A stretch of 64,000 nucleotides of DNA from Parelaphostrongylus tenuis (taxonomy: Eukaryota > Nematoda > Chromadorea > Rhabditida > Metastrongylidae), in assembly GCA_019055375.1 (NCBI GenBank), contig JAHQIW010001200.1, positions 124,001-188,000 of the forward strand, read 5' to 3'. This document shows positions 25,545 through 37,110 of this stretch, one piece after another. A program made the position numbers and the translations under genes. The notes below the pieces were generated by a model. The model was not told where the DNA came from. It was given only the letters and a program-made list of their open reading frames with translations, and ran no database searches. Within the stretch, counting starts at the first letter, position 1; every line of letters begins with the position of its first letter.

Positions 25545-25800
25545 AGGCGCGCGTATAGCGCAGTGACTAAAGGTGCCCCTGGACACGTCGTCGACAGTTC
25601 AATTTCGCGCTCTTGGCTCACCAAGCCTTCCATCACTCCAAGGTACCAGACTTGTCCAGAAAGACAGCAGCACTGACTTGATACAGCGGTAGCCACCGCG
25701 AGCCATTCTAAAGGCCAAATGTGCACGCAATCACCTCTAACAACGCCATCGTAAAGTGTGAGACGCGGGTTCAACCCCAGTACAGGCTTAAAGCATTGTG
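25545..25800 (+). mobile_element. SINE-B copy running into a SINE-A fragment
   Basis: TATAGCGCAGTGACTAAAGG head, GGTACCAGACTTGTCCAG body, then from 25740 GACGCGGGTTCAACCCC of SINE-A. Faces the minus-strand SINE-B at 25.3 kb head to head. Confidence 0.58.
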
Positions 25801-26244
25801 AACCACCTAGGATTATTTAATATATAATTGTAGTATAAAACCACTTTCAAAAGAGCCGGGTTAAATAAGGTTTGCTGGCCAATATCTCTACGCCGTATGT
25901 GACTGCTAGAAGAAACGCGCTCGAATTCAAATCTGATTTTCGCCGCACGACCTCGGCTGCGTATTCGACATTTAAGGCAGGAAGCCTGTGCATTGGATTC
26001 CCGGTTGGGATCTATGAGCTTTGTGTCACAGGGCCTTCTACTCTCTAGTAAAGTTTACTTGTTGTTGTTCTGTTTAAGTGGTCTTGTGCTGTTCAGATTT
26101 GCTTCTTCGATTGATTTCTCGAGCCTTATATGCTTCAGTATTTTTTAAGCCGCTTTAAGATGTGAGTCGTTACTGCAACAGGTTTCTCATCCGGTTTTTT
26201 CACTCTGTCAGTTCTTTTTGGGTAAAATCCCAGTACTTGTTCAT

Positions 26245-26960
26245 TATAAGGCGACAAATGGAGAACCGATCTCATTCGCTAGGCAGGAACTTTTCATATG
26301 AATGTTAATAATCATTCGAAAGCTTGAATCTCTGGCAGACCCCCATGGGGGCGGTTTTCGATAAGACGCTTTTATAACACTATAAAATTCAAAATGAAAT
26401 CGTGTTTCGTACGAAACACATGTTTTTTCTTTCTTATCTCGCTTGTATTTTGCTGGACAAAACTCCTTCCATGAAATGCCAGTACCCATTCGATAGCACA
26501 AGTTTCAGTGATTCCAACGCTATGCTCATTTTCTGGAAATATCGTTAGGAGAGAAAATAAGATCGAGTTTTATATTTTGACGAACTTGTTTATCAGCTAT
26601 TCCATCGGGGGGGGGGGGGGGGGGCGGTGGCAGTTGAGCAATGCCCTTGCCGTTGGATATTTAGGATGCAACTTGTTATTCAGTTGGGAGTACTATCTCC
26701 GCTTTGAAAGAAACTCCATCTAAAACATTGACTCAGACACCCCGAATGTTCCTTTACCGGTTGATATGCTTTTCGTGCTTCCAGCGAATTATACACGTGA
26801 TAAAAATGAAGGCAAATGGCGGGCATCAAGCATAATTTTTTATTCTGAATGCTGAAGTGTTATAAAAAGGATCTTTTTTGAAAATGATTATTAACACTTT
26901 CATGAAAAGTTTCTATCCACTGATTGAGATCGGTTTTCATTTGTCGCCTCATAGCAAACA
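26245..26960. mobile_element. Foldback family 1 element with an 18-G run
   Basis: Left TTATAAGGCGACAAATGGAG and right TTTTCATTTGTCGCCTCATA are inverted. The centre contains G18 at 26607-26624. Confidence 0.7.
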
Positions 26961-27467
26961 AGTACCAGAATTCTTTTTCCTTGTGCTTTACTTCGAATAT
27001 ACCACTCTGTTGGCTTTGTGCCATCGTCAACATGTACTGTTTTCCTGATAAATTTCGATCGTATTATAAAGTATTGATATTACATGTGTACATAACCCTT
27101 TCGGGACCGTGGACCCACGTCCTCCGCATCTCTGACCTCGTGGCAGCGCTGGTCGGTCTGCTCCACTTAGGCATCTCTAACGTTCAGCGTTGGAACGCGT
27201 TCAATGTATTATTGTATTATTTCAGTTGTATTATTGTTGTCAGTTCCCTACTTATAACAACATAAACTTAACATAGAAAAATGACAACAGTAGTATATGA
27301 AATAGTACAACAATACCTTCATGTGTTTCCATGCTGGGGGTCAGTGATGCAGTGGAGGTGGAGCAGACCGTCCAGTGTTGTCGCGTTGGTGGTTGGAGCT
27401 GCTGGGAATGTGGGTCCATTGTCCCTGAAAAAGTCAAAAAGCGAATAATTTCATAGATTTTTAGGGT

Positions 27468-29227
27468 ATGGGTCTGGTAAAGGTCGTGAAGAATAAAGCA
27501 TACTTCAAGCGGTATCAAGTGAAGTTGAAGCGTCGCCGACAAGGAAAAACCGACTATCATGCGCGGAAGAGGCTTACTGTCCAGGATAAGAATAAGTACA
27601 ACACGCCGAAATATCGCCTAATTGTGCGCTTCACTAATAAGGACATAATCGCTCAGGTAGCCAATTTTGTTTGTTCGTTTATTTCTTGGTTAGACTGCGT
27701 TTACGGAGAGGATGGTCAACTTTTGTGGGGCGGCAGTTGATCGAGCTCAACACAATTCGCAAGCGGCGCGCGGTTTTTCTTATTAAATGGGAGCTTTTCT
27801 TCATTTTGAAATAAAGACTTTGGGTTTATGCTGCTCTGGTACGCTAAAATTTTCTCTGCATGGTCACGTGCTTTTCGTATATATATGCACATGTTTGTAT
27901 ATGTAAATGTGTATGTACATATATACGCATATGTACACATCCAAGTACTTTATATGTGCACATGTACATATGTGTAAAATATATGTACATGCGTGTAAAC
28001 ATATATGTATATATGCATGCGCATACACATGTATATGTGCGCATGTATATGTACATACATGTATATGGGCATGCACATATATGCATATGTATACCTTTAC
28101 CATCTAAATTTCTTATGTAAGAAGAAAGCTCCAGATATGAATTATAATCTTTTTATCGCTCTTACAGCGGCCTCCAAAAACCTTTTTGAAAAACCCATCT
28201 CAGCTTCAGACTAATTGCGATTTGACTTGTCGAATGAATACCGAAAGCCCAACGTTAAGCCATTTGCAAACTCCAGCCAAACATACCAAGTGTGAAATCT
28301 AATATCGTTTGCGCTGCTACCACCCCGGCAGCTTCTTGCGGTTATTTATGAGATATGGCACTTATACATTTGTTTTAAGATGAAATTGTCCCCAGAGCAA
28401 AAACCGTTGTTGATGCTACACGAGTGTCGTTTAAGTTCAGTTTCTGATTTGGCACGCAGCCATACTCATGTAGCATCAACACTAGTTTTTGGTCTCTGAT
28501 GAATTCCATCTTGAAAGAAATGTATAAGTGTCATATATCGTAAATAGCGGCAAGAAGCTGCTCTAAACGATGGTAGGAACGAAAAATGAAATGCATGACA
28601 AATAATCAACAAAACCGAAAAGGTCCGGAAAATCTATTGCCACCCCAATACCAAGTTCTATCTGCTTTGGTTACGAAAGTGTTTGATTGGATAAGTTTGA
28701 AGTCAGTTCGACCTTTCTGGTGTGAAGAAGGCGAAACCGCCAAAATGTCAGTCATTGTATCGCTGTTATGCTATATCAAAAAGATAAAAGGTATCGGTGT
28801 TGCTTAATCCCTGAGAAATATGCATGTTTGCCTCCACTAAACATCCTTCGAAGTGCTTCCAGTGCATGCTTGACTTTCATAGTGACTCTCGACGGCCTAC
28901 TAATCTATCAAGTCTGTTTCTATGCCCTGAGATATGTCTGGTACCAATTCAGCGTTCCCAGAGGGATCGAATGACTGGTGAGCCATGAGCTCGGGGCCGA
29001 ACCATTTGCCACTACTATCGCTATTCGCAGAGAACATCTAGTCACTGCGCCACACGCGTAGTCTGTATACAGTCACTATGCTGATCAATGAATATTTTCA
29101 CTGTAAATCTTGGACCTGCTTACAAAGGTAAAGTACCGAATTACACCGCCATTTTGTGCCATAGTCAAATATTTCAAAAATGCAACTAAACCTTTGAAAA
29201 ATGATTCTGCGTCATGGGAAATCTTGC

Positions 29228-29292
<65 letters not shown>

Positions 29293-30477
29293 TCTTTTTT
29301 CACAAAGTAGTGCTAAACTATATTCTTGCATATTGTCAATACACGTACTTTTCAAATTTAGATTGCGTATTCCAAAATTGAGGGCGATGTTATTGTCGCT
29401 TCAGCTTATTCACATGAGCTTCGCGACTATGGAATCGTGGTAAGGTTTCAAAAAGATATGTCGTTTCATTAATATCAATAGTGGATGACAAGGCTAATAG
29501 GAACTTACCTATTGACATTTTTCTTAAGGTTGGACTTACCAACTACGCTGCCGCCTATGCCACTGGTCTACTGCTTGCTCGCCGTCACCTGAAAAATCTT
29601 AAATTGGATGAAAAATTCAAAGGGCAGGAGGAGGTTCGTGTCTGTGAAATCAGATTGGGCGATCTAACGTATCTGTGTTCCAGGTGGATGGTGAGTACTA
29701 CACTGTTGAGGAAGAGGATGGTCGCAGACCATTCAAAGCCGTTCTGGATGTTGGTTTAGCCCGGACTACCACTGGTTGCAAAGTGTTTGCCGTCATGAAG
29801 GGAGTGGCCGACGGTGGAATTAATGTGCCTCACAGGTTTTTTTTTCATTCCATGCTGTTTAAATTTACTGAGTAGCATTGCTATTGTGTTCCTGTTACAT
29901 TTTGAAAATCATATCTTTTGTAGTGAGAACCGATTCTTTGGTTATGATTCCGAATCGAAAAAGTACGATGCCGCTGCTCACCGTGACCGAATCTTTGGTA
30001 AGCACGTTGCCGAATACATGCGCCATCTCTACGAAGATGATTCCGAAGCATACAAGAGACAATTCTCAAAGTTCATCGAGTGTGGCGTCAGTGCTGACAG
30101 TCTCGAGGAGGTTCGTTTCATGCTCTTAGAAAATTCTTACTCATTGAAGATGAGATAATCACTTTAATTTGCTTGCAGATGTATACGAAAGCTCATGCTG
30201 CTATTCGTGCAAATCCAGATCGTAAACCTAAGGAGGCCAAGAAGTATGGAGAACAAAAGAGGTAACAAATACTTTCAATGATTTGGTGATATTTTCCAAA
30301 GGTTTAGCAAAAACATTTGTAGGAAGGACTTGTTTTGTTAGCTGTATTTTTGTGTCGTCTAGTTTATTTCTTATATTTGTATTTCTCAGATTCACTGCGA
30401 AGAAGATCACACTGCAGAAGAGAAAGGAGCGCGTTAAAGAGAAAAAAGCGCTTCTTTTGCAGTTGAAGGCGCAGTAA
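27468..30477 (+). CDS. rpl-5: 60S ribosomal protein L5 (uL18), 7 exons, intact
   Basis: Binds 5S rRNA and, with L11, forms the 5S RNP that is loaded into the pre-60S subunit. Exons: 27468-27656, 29362-29439, 29529-29633, 29684-29835, 29924-30110, 30179-30261, 30390-30477; 882 nt, 293 residues, the usual length. Recognised by the start [19 protein letters not shown], then [65 protein letters not shown] and a Lys-rich C-terminus. The start is chosen because TTTTTAG ends three bases before the ATG (trans-splice acceptor-like). Intron 1 is 1705 nt and packed with repeats; introns 2-6 are 50-128 nt. No lesion seen. Confidence 0.97.
27870..28098. repeat. Alternating purine/pyrimidine tract in rpl-5 intron 1
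   Basis: About 230 bp of near-perfect R-Y alternation built from ATGTAC, CATATG, GTGCAC-type words. Many self-complementary stretches; open in several frames simply because of its composition. Confidence 0.85.
28320..28700. mobile_element. Hairpin element in rpl-5 intron 1
   Basis: GGCACTTATACATTTGTTTTAAG and TTGATGCTACACGAGT on the left pair with ACTCATGTAGCATCAA and AATGTATAAGTGTCATAT on the right; about 110-bp arms around 28440. A 3' tail (GGTCCGGAAAATCTATTGCC) is shared with the copy at 46.6-46.9 kb. Confidence 0.6.
28795..29065 (-). mobile_element. SINE-B in rpl-5 intron 1
   Basis: GGTGTTGCTTAATCCCTGAG to GTCACTGCGCCACACGCG, all body blocks in order but diverged. Confidence 0.62.
29231..29290. 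repeat. (AT)30 microsatellite
   Basis: Thirty AT dinucleotides within rpl-5 intron 1, about 70 bp before the exon 2 acceptor. Confidence 0.97.
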
Positions 30478-31509
30478 GAAGCAATGTGAACGGCTTACAT
30501 TGTATCTAATGATGAAGTATTGTTTGTAGCTTTGTTATACTTCATGTTGAAATTTTAACATAATGAAGTTGCTTGTTTTAATAATCTTTCACCGTCAACT
30601 TTATATCACCTGCCAGGTATTGTGATTATTTGATGTATTCAATGATTTCAACACTGACCAGTTTCCCTTTTTCTATAATGTAAACTAGTAAGTTTTAGAT
30701 CACAGTTTTTCGAAAAGCCGTAATTCTGGATGTTATGTAATGAAGAAATGGTATGCGTACAACGTATAAAACTAGTAAAAATGCTCCATCATTACAATAT
30801 TTTTGTTGAAGTGAATGATGTGGCTTGAGTATTGGTCGAATTTTGACATCGGTTTGATCGTGGAGTTAGATTCGTTTTGGTTGAGGTAGACTACAATAAG
30901 ATAAATTATAATTACCGACGTTAGGATGGAAGAGGCTAGAGTTGAACGTTTTACCTATATCATCAATGTGTTGTAGGATGTGTGTGTGTAGCCCAAGCTT
31001 AGTCTTGAGGAGTATCCTGGAACTCACGTGAGTTTTTTGGTTTGGCTCTGGGACCAGGCTCATCAAGCCTTTTTTCCTTTTGAAGTCTGAGAATTAACAC
31101 CGAATTTGTCTAGGAGGATAGTAGCACTGAGTAAAACACATCACTAGTCAGTCCTAACGCTACCTGAAGAAGTGGAATTCACACATTACTCAGGAGTCGG
31201 TCAAAGCCGAAGCTCTATTCTAAATCCTTCATCACTTTATCGAACATTAGTGTAGCTAGGTAAAATGAACAAACTGGGATTAATATTTATTGAGCTTTGG
31301 CAAATTCAATGAATCGGATAGAAGTTTGATCAGCACTGCAGTGCACACATGGTGTTTGCATGACGTCGCTTTGTGTAAGACCAAGTCCAGCATTCTTTTG
31401 CAGTGGATAAATTTGTTCCAAAGTAAGTCTAGATCGATGGGAAACTGATGTGATCTGCCGATAATTGCCACAAGTCATTCTATAGGACAGATATGCTTTT
31501 CTATCGTCT
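30478..31509. other. Downstream of rpl-5: no gene recognised
   Basis: AT-rich, presumably includes the rpl-5 3' UTR. No repeat of the families above was identified. Confidence 0.5.
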
Positions 31510-31512
31510 GCT

Positions 31513-31767
31513 ATGTTTGATAAAGTCGAAAGCATGCCGCATCTTTCAGGAATTGATCGACGACGAATTCTTGTACTTTGGCGCTATTTACAAGTTCAAT
31601 CGCTTATGAAAAAAGTTTATAGATTACCTACGGAAGGGTTTTGGCATAGTCGTGAGGTGAGCTCAGCGAACAAACGCAAATTGCCGTACTGTCATGGAAA
31701 AGGGCATTCATCGTTAGATTGTCGAAATTTATGTGAAGAGTATGTTCCTCCTTTAGTGATTGGATAA
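31513..31767 (+). pseudogene. Possible retroelement Gag remnant with zinc-knuckle-like motif
   Basis: An 84-codon open frame ends in LPYCHGKGHSSLDCR. This matches the spacing of a CCHC zinc knuckle (C-x2-C-x4-H-x4-C) except that the first Cys is Leu. Such knuckles are typical of Gag proteins of LTR retrotransposons. Nothing else in the frame is recognisable, and a fragment of the SINE-B tail appears to overlap its start (about 31535-31570). It lies just upstream of a hammerhead-like element. A chance match is possible. Confidence 0.28.
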
Positions 31768-31849
31768 AGATTTCAATCACATCTTTTTCTTCTAAACAAG
31801 GTCTCTTTCGTTACAATAGGGGCAAAAAACTGGATGCTTAAACGGTTTT

Positions 31850-31995
31850 CTTTTATACCTGGTAATCATTATTTGAGCCACGCATGTCAGTGGTCTGTTA
31901 ATGAGGGCTGACTTATAGAGCCCGATACACGTGTTTCGATCTTGCGATCTCGTCAGTCGCGCAGTTGCCTTTTCTCGTCTTTTGCTAATCTCTGT
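31850..31995 (-). mobile_element. Hammerhead-bearing repeat, copy 1
   Basis: Minus-strand repeat carrying the ribozyme-like core and, downstream of it, a segment shared with 32125-32235 and 59280-59460 (contains GAGCCACGCATGTCAGTGG on the plus strand). No protein is encoded. Such ribozymes are known in terminal repeats of Penelope-like elements and in retrozymes; which of these this is cannot be told here. Confidence 0.5.
31918..31962 (-). ncRNA. Hammerhead-ribozyme-like core, copy 1
   Basis: Minus strand read: short stem I (CGA with TCG), CTGACGA, a 4-bp stem II GATC/GATC closed by a GCAA tetraloop, GAAA, a short stem III (AC/GT around ACGT), and GTA as the NUH cleavage triplet. All invariant core bases of a type I hammerhead (CUGANGA, GAAA, NUH) are present. 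Stem I is short. Embedded in a repeat shared with 59.3-59.5 kb. Assignment rests on motif and pairing only. Confidence 0.6.
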
Positions 31996-32124
31996 GGGTG
32001 CTCCAGTCCCCACAATAAGAGTTAGCGACGACGTACGATTTACACTCTATGTCCGGTAAAAAACTCACCATACACAGAGTGTTGTACACTCGAATGCTCG
32101 TGGCTAGTATATTCAATATATCAT

Positions 32125-32235
32125 ATCTTTTGTTTCGAGTGTTTACTTAAGACCACAGCTCAAATTTCAATATGCCTGGTAATCTTTATTTGAGCCACGC
32201 ATGTCAGTGGTCTGTTAATGAGGGCTGACCTATCA
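32125..32235 (-). mobile_element. Hammerhead-bearing repeat, truncated copy lacking the ribozyme
   Basis: Matches the flank of the elements at 31850-31995 and 59280-59460 from GTTTCGAGTGTTTAC to GAGGGCTGACCTAT, then diverges exactly before the ribozyme core. Confidence 0.5.
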
Positions 32236-33030
32236 TTTCGCGATACCATCATCGTCATTCCCATTCTACCATTTATTGATAGTGATATAACCTAATGGTG
32301 TACTATATGCATAAATGTCCAAAAAATCCAGTTTTCAGTCTTATGTCCATCAAGTAGGACCTATGGTTTCCTTTTTTTCAGTATTCCATATTTTCAATGA
32401 AAGACTTGAACGACGTATTCTATGCGTGCGAATCAAATATTGATAAAGTAAAGGAGAAAAAATAAACACGATTGTTTGAAGACTATTCAAATTCAGGGGA
32501 GTACAGATGGTTCGTGACTAATTGGCGTCCTTAACGCAGATTATCTATAGGTAATGCATTAATTGGCGATAAAATATCTCTAGACCCTCACGACTAAAAA
32601 TCATGCCATTGAATTAGAAAATATGTAAAAAAGGAAGGATACTATAAGAAACTGTGTGGAACCTACACGTATTGACTTTTCCATGTCGCGTTCATTCTTT
32701 TCTGACTGAATCTTTTTTTTCAAACTCTAACGCGAACATCGATTTCTCATTTCATCAAATGCCCTTCGTCGTGTTCTCCGAGAAGTTTCTTCTTCGTGTT
32801 TTATTCTTGAACTTACTTCAGACTTGAGCCATCTAGAACAAGAAAAAGGTATGATAACCTCTTCAAAACCCTCTAAAGAAATGTCTCTTTTTTTCCATTT
32901 GCAAAATCGGAGGGAACCCGATTTAATTTTGTGAGAACCAATAGGAAAGTTCTTTAGGATTTTCTAAGGTGGTTGCGGAATCGCGATTCGTCTTCATTCC
33001 ATGCTATTTTATTGTCATCTCATTACTATT
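32236..33030. other. No feature recognised
   Basis: AT-rich with homopolymer runs; no supported frame. Confidence 0.5.
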
Positions 33031-33320
33031 CCTATAATGTAGAGTGCTATGCTAAACTCCAAACCTTAGACGAGAATCGAACTCGTATTGCACCTTTCCA
33101 GGATGCGCGTTAACCAACTGTGCTTTCGACGTTCTTGTCTTGCTTGTTACCACTCTTTTAAACATGTAACAATACCTTATAATCGCCTTCTTCAATGACC
33201 TCGGTTGAAAATCCAGTAGAGTCTGATAGAATGTTTTAAGTCTTTCAAAGTTCTGGCAGACATCTTTAGTAGTAGACGTACGTTTCGGCTTTCTCACAAG
33301 CCTCAACAGTCCCACATGCC
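33030..33320 (-). mobile_element. tRNA-related SINE variant
   Basis: GAGAATCGAACTCG (B-box complement) and GCGCGTTAACCAACTGTGC (A-box side), then a body (AACATGTAACAATACC, TCTGATAGAATG) that recurs in the same orientation at 33460-33540. Confidence 0.5.
33278..33313 (-). other. Degenerate hammerhead-like box
   Basis: Minus strand has CTGTTGA, a 5-bp GGCTT/AAGCC stem, then GAAAC and GTA. The first box deviates from CUGANGA at one invariant position and stem I does not pair. Confidence 0.25.
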
Positions 33321-33439
33321 ATTCAATTGATCGTCCTTACTATGATTAAGAATCGTCGTCCGAAGAAGCATCACTCTATGTGAAGTGAAATGATTACTTG
33401 ATGTTGCGTTTTTCGGAATGATTGATTGTCGAATGAATG

Positions 33440-33670
33440 ACTTACGACTATTGTAGAGCATATGTAAAAATACTTTTCAATCGACTTTTTGAGACCTCGC
33501 TCAAAAATTCGAAATAGTCGGATAGAATGTCTCACTCTTTTGACTTTTTGCATAGTCGAAAGAGTGGTAGTGGAAACAGTAGCCTCGGTTGCAATTGGTA
33601 AGCACACGCGCCCGCGAAGGTGAAATGCGGGTTCGAGTCCCGCATGAGGTCCAGAGTTTGCATATCAATC
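33440..33670 (+). mobile_element. tRNA-related SINE variant
   Basis: Head GCCTCGGTTGCAATTGG with GCGGGTTCGAGTCCCGC, a perfect T arm; upstream a body matching the element at 33.2 kb. Confidence 0.5.
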
Positions 33671-34454
33671 TTAGATTATTAGATATATATAATTTTGAAA
33701 GTTTATCATCGCTAAAAAAGCGCGTGAATGTGGACCTCTTGTCGTCCTCATTATTATGCGCGTTCTGTTGCGAGCGTGATCTCTGGTCCTTTGACTTGCG
33801 TGTGTTCTTCCATCCAGCCCATCGAGTTTTATTCCGTGCGTATTTTTTTAAAATGAAGTTTCCTTCCGTCTTTCGTCAAGCTTTCATTCGTTCTTCGTCG
33901 TTTTCATTCAGATTTCGTTCCTCAAAAGATTTCGTCATCATCCACAGGCCGTAACAGTCGCCGTTAAATAAATTAATTAATAATATTTCTATCGATCAGA
34001 TTATGCATAAATTGATATGTACCGTTCAAAACTATGCCTGGGGTAAGCCGGGTAGTCAAAGTACAGTGGCAGCGCTTGTTCGAGATGGACAGCATTCTGA
34101 TTATGTGGACGACAACAAACCTTATGCTGAGGTATGTCGGTAATTCTTCTTTGCCATCAATTCCGTTTATCACTCATTCCAAATTTTCTGTCGTCTTGAT
34201 GTATTCATTCAGTACTTGAATTGTTTTCAAACTTGTTAACTTTTCTTGTTCTACAACTTACTGATTTTCAGTTGTGGATGGGTGTGCATTCAAACGGTCC
34301 ATCAAAAATCGCTGAATCGTCTGAAGATCTCTCAACTCATATCAAAAATCATCCGGATACTGTCGCACCACATGAGAACGGCATGTAATTTATTGTGCTT
34401 CTAGTAAGAAGATCCATATCAATGTGAAAGCATCTTGTGGCGTAGACTCATAAC

Positions 34455-34565
34455 GGGACAGTAGCCCCGATAGTGCAGTGGTTAAAACGCATGCTCGCAA
34501 AGGGGAGACACGGTTCACTTATGCCCGAGCCTCAAATTTTTGTCAACATTTTTGGAGGCATGTTG
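34455..34565 (+). mobile_element. tRNA-like SINE head in MPI intron 2
   Basis: ATAGTGCAGTGGTTAAAACGC then GACACGGTTCACTTATGCCC; head only, lies between the intron's GC donor and acceptor. Confidence 0.5.
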
Positions 34566-35879
34566 ATGTTTTCCAGGTACCTTGCAGTTTCTCTTCAAAG
34601 TTTTGTCAGTGAATAAAGCATTATCTGTGCAGAGCCATCCTACTAAGGTGGGTTTTTCTAACATGTTTTTTGACATTGGCTCAAGAGTCGAGCCATATCA
34701 CTTCCATGTTTTTTAACACTTGATTCGCAAGGGAAAAAAAGTTACAATTCCGTCATTGTAATATTTTTTCCAGTCCTTTAGGTTCAGGGTCTCCTCTTTT
34801 TTTCCAAACTTTGCGCAATTATTCGATACGCTCATATCGCACCGATTCCAATTCTGCGCTTATTTTCTGGAAAGGCCTCCCTATTGGAAGCGAAAATGAA
34901 ATTGAGTTTCACGCTGGTCAGGCAGTTTCTGCTCGGCTAAGGTGTTGGCATGGACATATGGATGATGTTCCGCAACATAATAAGAGAAGTCATCGATGTG
35001 GATACTCTTGGTCTTTGAACCCCTTTGCAGACCGCCGTTGAAACAGGCGGTGTCGCACTGGCCGCTGGGCGATTGGTCTTGCAGGTGGGGCACGTAATCT
35101 TCACAACATTGTATTCTCGTGACGAATTCAGACTTTTTTCGTCGCTAAAAAGGATCTTAACATTAATGAAAGGTGAAATCTGTATGAAGAAACTTTAATA
35201 AGGCTATTTTGGCCAAACCATGCCATAACTTACAGAACAGTGACTTGTTCGCCAAAATGATACTACGTAATAGAATACGATGCCATTCATGAATAATTCA
35301 GAGCAGCTTTTCTTATTAGTGAATCTTAGGCGTTGAGACTTCCATAGAGTTGTAGGGAAAAGCGCTTTCTTTTATTGTCTCAGGGGGCGTAACTTTTATA
35401 TTGTCCACTTACATTCTGATATGGACTTTATTCATCGCTGCATCTTTTCCAATGATGTACTCAAATAGATGAATCAAAGTCCGTCAAGGCTTACTACGAC
35501 AGCGTACTAAGAGTCCTTCTGTATTAGTTCCTTCAATAAATCTTCCATTGTAGAATATGTATTTTGGAAATACGTCTACAAAATATCCTCGAAAGAAGTA
35601 TGGAAAAGAGCTCAGAATGCGTTGTTCTCCCAAACTATGTAGCAGTCACACTGAAAAGTAGGAATCTCTCGGACAAGTGGGCATTCTTTTTTCTAAAAAT
35701 GTATAGATTTACCTCCCATAATAAGATATTTTTTTATAACGGCCATAATTGTTTAGGATCAAAAATTTCCTTTATAATAGCAAGAAATCCGCTGTGCAAT
35801 TAAAAAAGCGCATTCCGAAAGCGGAACGTCGTCTTCTTTTTGTTTTTAGAGCGTACTATGAAAATCTCTATTGGTAGTC

Positions 35880-37110
35880 AAGGGTAAGTACTAAAATCTT
35901 CATTTGTCAAGCTTTCGAATGATTACTAATGGTCTAGCAACAAAATTTATTCCGAAAAAAGCTAAGGATACGCAAGTTCAGTCCATAGGATACGACTGCA
36001 CTCCACACAATTCGTAATGAAAAGTAGAAATTTTGAGGACACCAAGGCTTTTTTCTGCTCAAAATATGTTTGTTGAAATTCCTTCAGTGATATTCTATCT
36101 TTTCATAGCAATAAAGTTTCCTTATAGCCAAATCCGCTACGTTACACCAAAAGGTCCGTTCTAAAGTTCAAACAACGCACTCTGAAAGTAAGACGTTATC
36201 TTTTATCGGTTAGTAGAACTTATTATAAAGACCCTTTCAGAAACCAAGCTTGATATAGAAATCGGCATTTCTCAAGTTTCGAATGACTACAAAAATATCG
36301 GCTAGGAAAGTGATAGATATGTAAGCTAAAAATATGTTCCTTTCACAACAATGTGGTTTTTTCGATGAAGCTCAAGAGATTTTTTGACGTATGGACGTTC
36401 ATTCTATCCAAAGATATTCTTATATGAAGCCTTTCCAAAGATATTCTATCATTTATTGATGATAATATTTCCTCAGTACCTCAATTTTCCTAAGAAGTCC
36501 TCTCAATTCCATTGCGGTGTGCAGCAATGCAGTTTCATGAGGAGACACGACGCCGCCAAATACAGTGAGTGAAACGCGATGTCGCTCGCAGTGCTACATT
36601 TCGTAGCACGTGTTCCTCAAAGGGCAAGCAGACTTTTGGTTTTATTTGATAGCATAAATTTGGGTTATTCTGAAACTAAGGTTAGCTTTTGAAAAGGTCT
36701 ACCTAAAGCGCTGTGAGAGTGAGAAGATACAATGCGCATTTTTTAGCTTAGACCGTTCAAGTTTGGGTTTAGTAACGGATTCTTTTAGTACTTCAAGGTG
36801 ATAATAGATGCCTAGGCTTATAGAACAGTAGAATAAAGTTTCTTGTTATCTCTTGAACGGGGCACTCGAAATTTCTTCGAATCAGAGGAAAAAGTTTCAT
36901 ATGAAGTACGGATATACGCATCATTATGCGCGCCGACTGTAAAACCAATATCATTTTTGCACCTACAGTGCAGTAACAAGGTCTTTCCCAAGAACAAGCA
37001 AAGCATTGGAATTAAAATGAAATGGAGATCTGAGCTATGGAATGGTGTCTAAAAGTCTGGACAAAAAAAAAGGAGAAGGCCTTCTCTCCTAAGGGTTGAA
37101 AATTGAATTG
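35880..37110. repeat. Foldback family 2 repeats in MPI intron 3
   Basis: Several arms in tandem (CAAGCTTTCGAATGATTACTAATGGTC; GACCCTTTCAGAAACCAAGC; TGGTGTCTAAAAGTCTGGAC). Probably two partial copies. Bounds approximate. Confidence 0.4.

Noticed and set aside
27844..28214. Overlapping open frames rich in Tyr, Cys, Ile, Met and His
   Set aside because: Products of the alternating ATGTAC-type tract, open in several frames on both strands.
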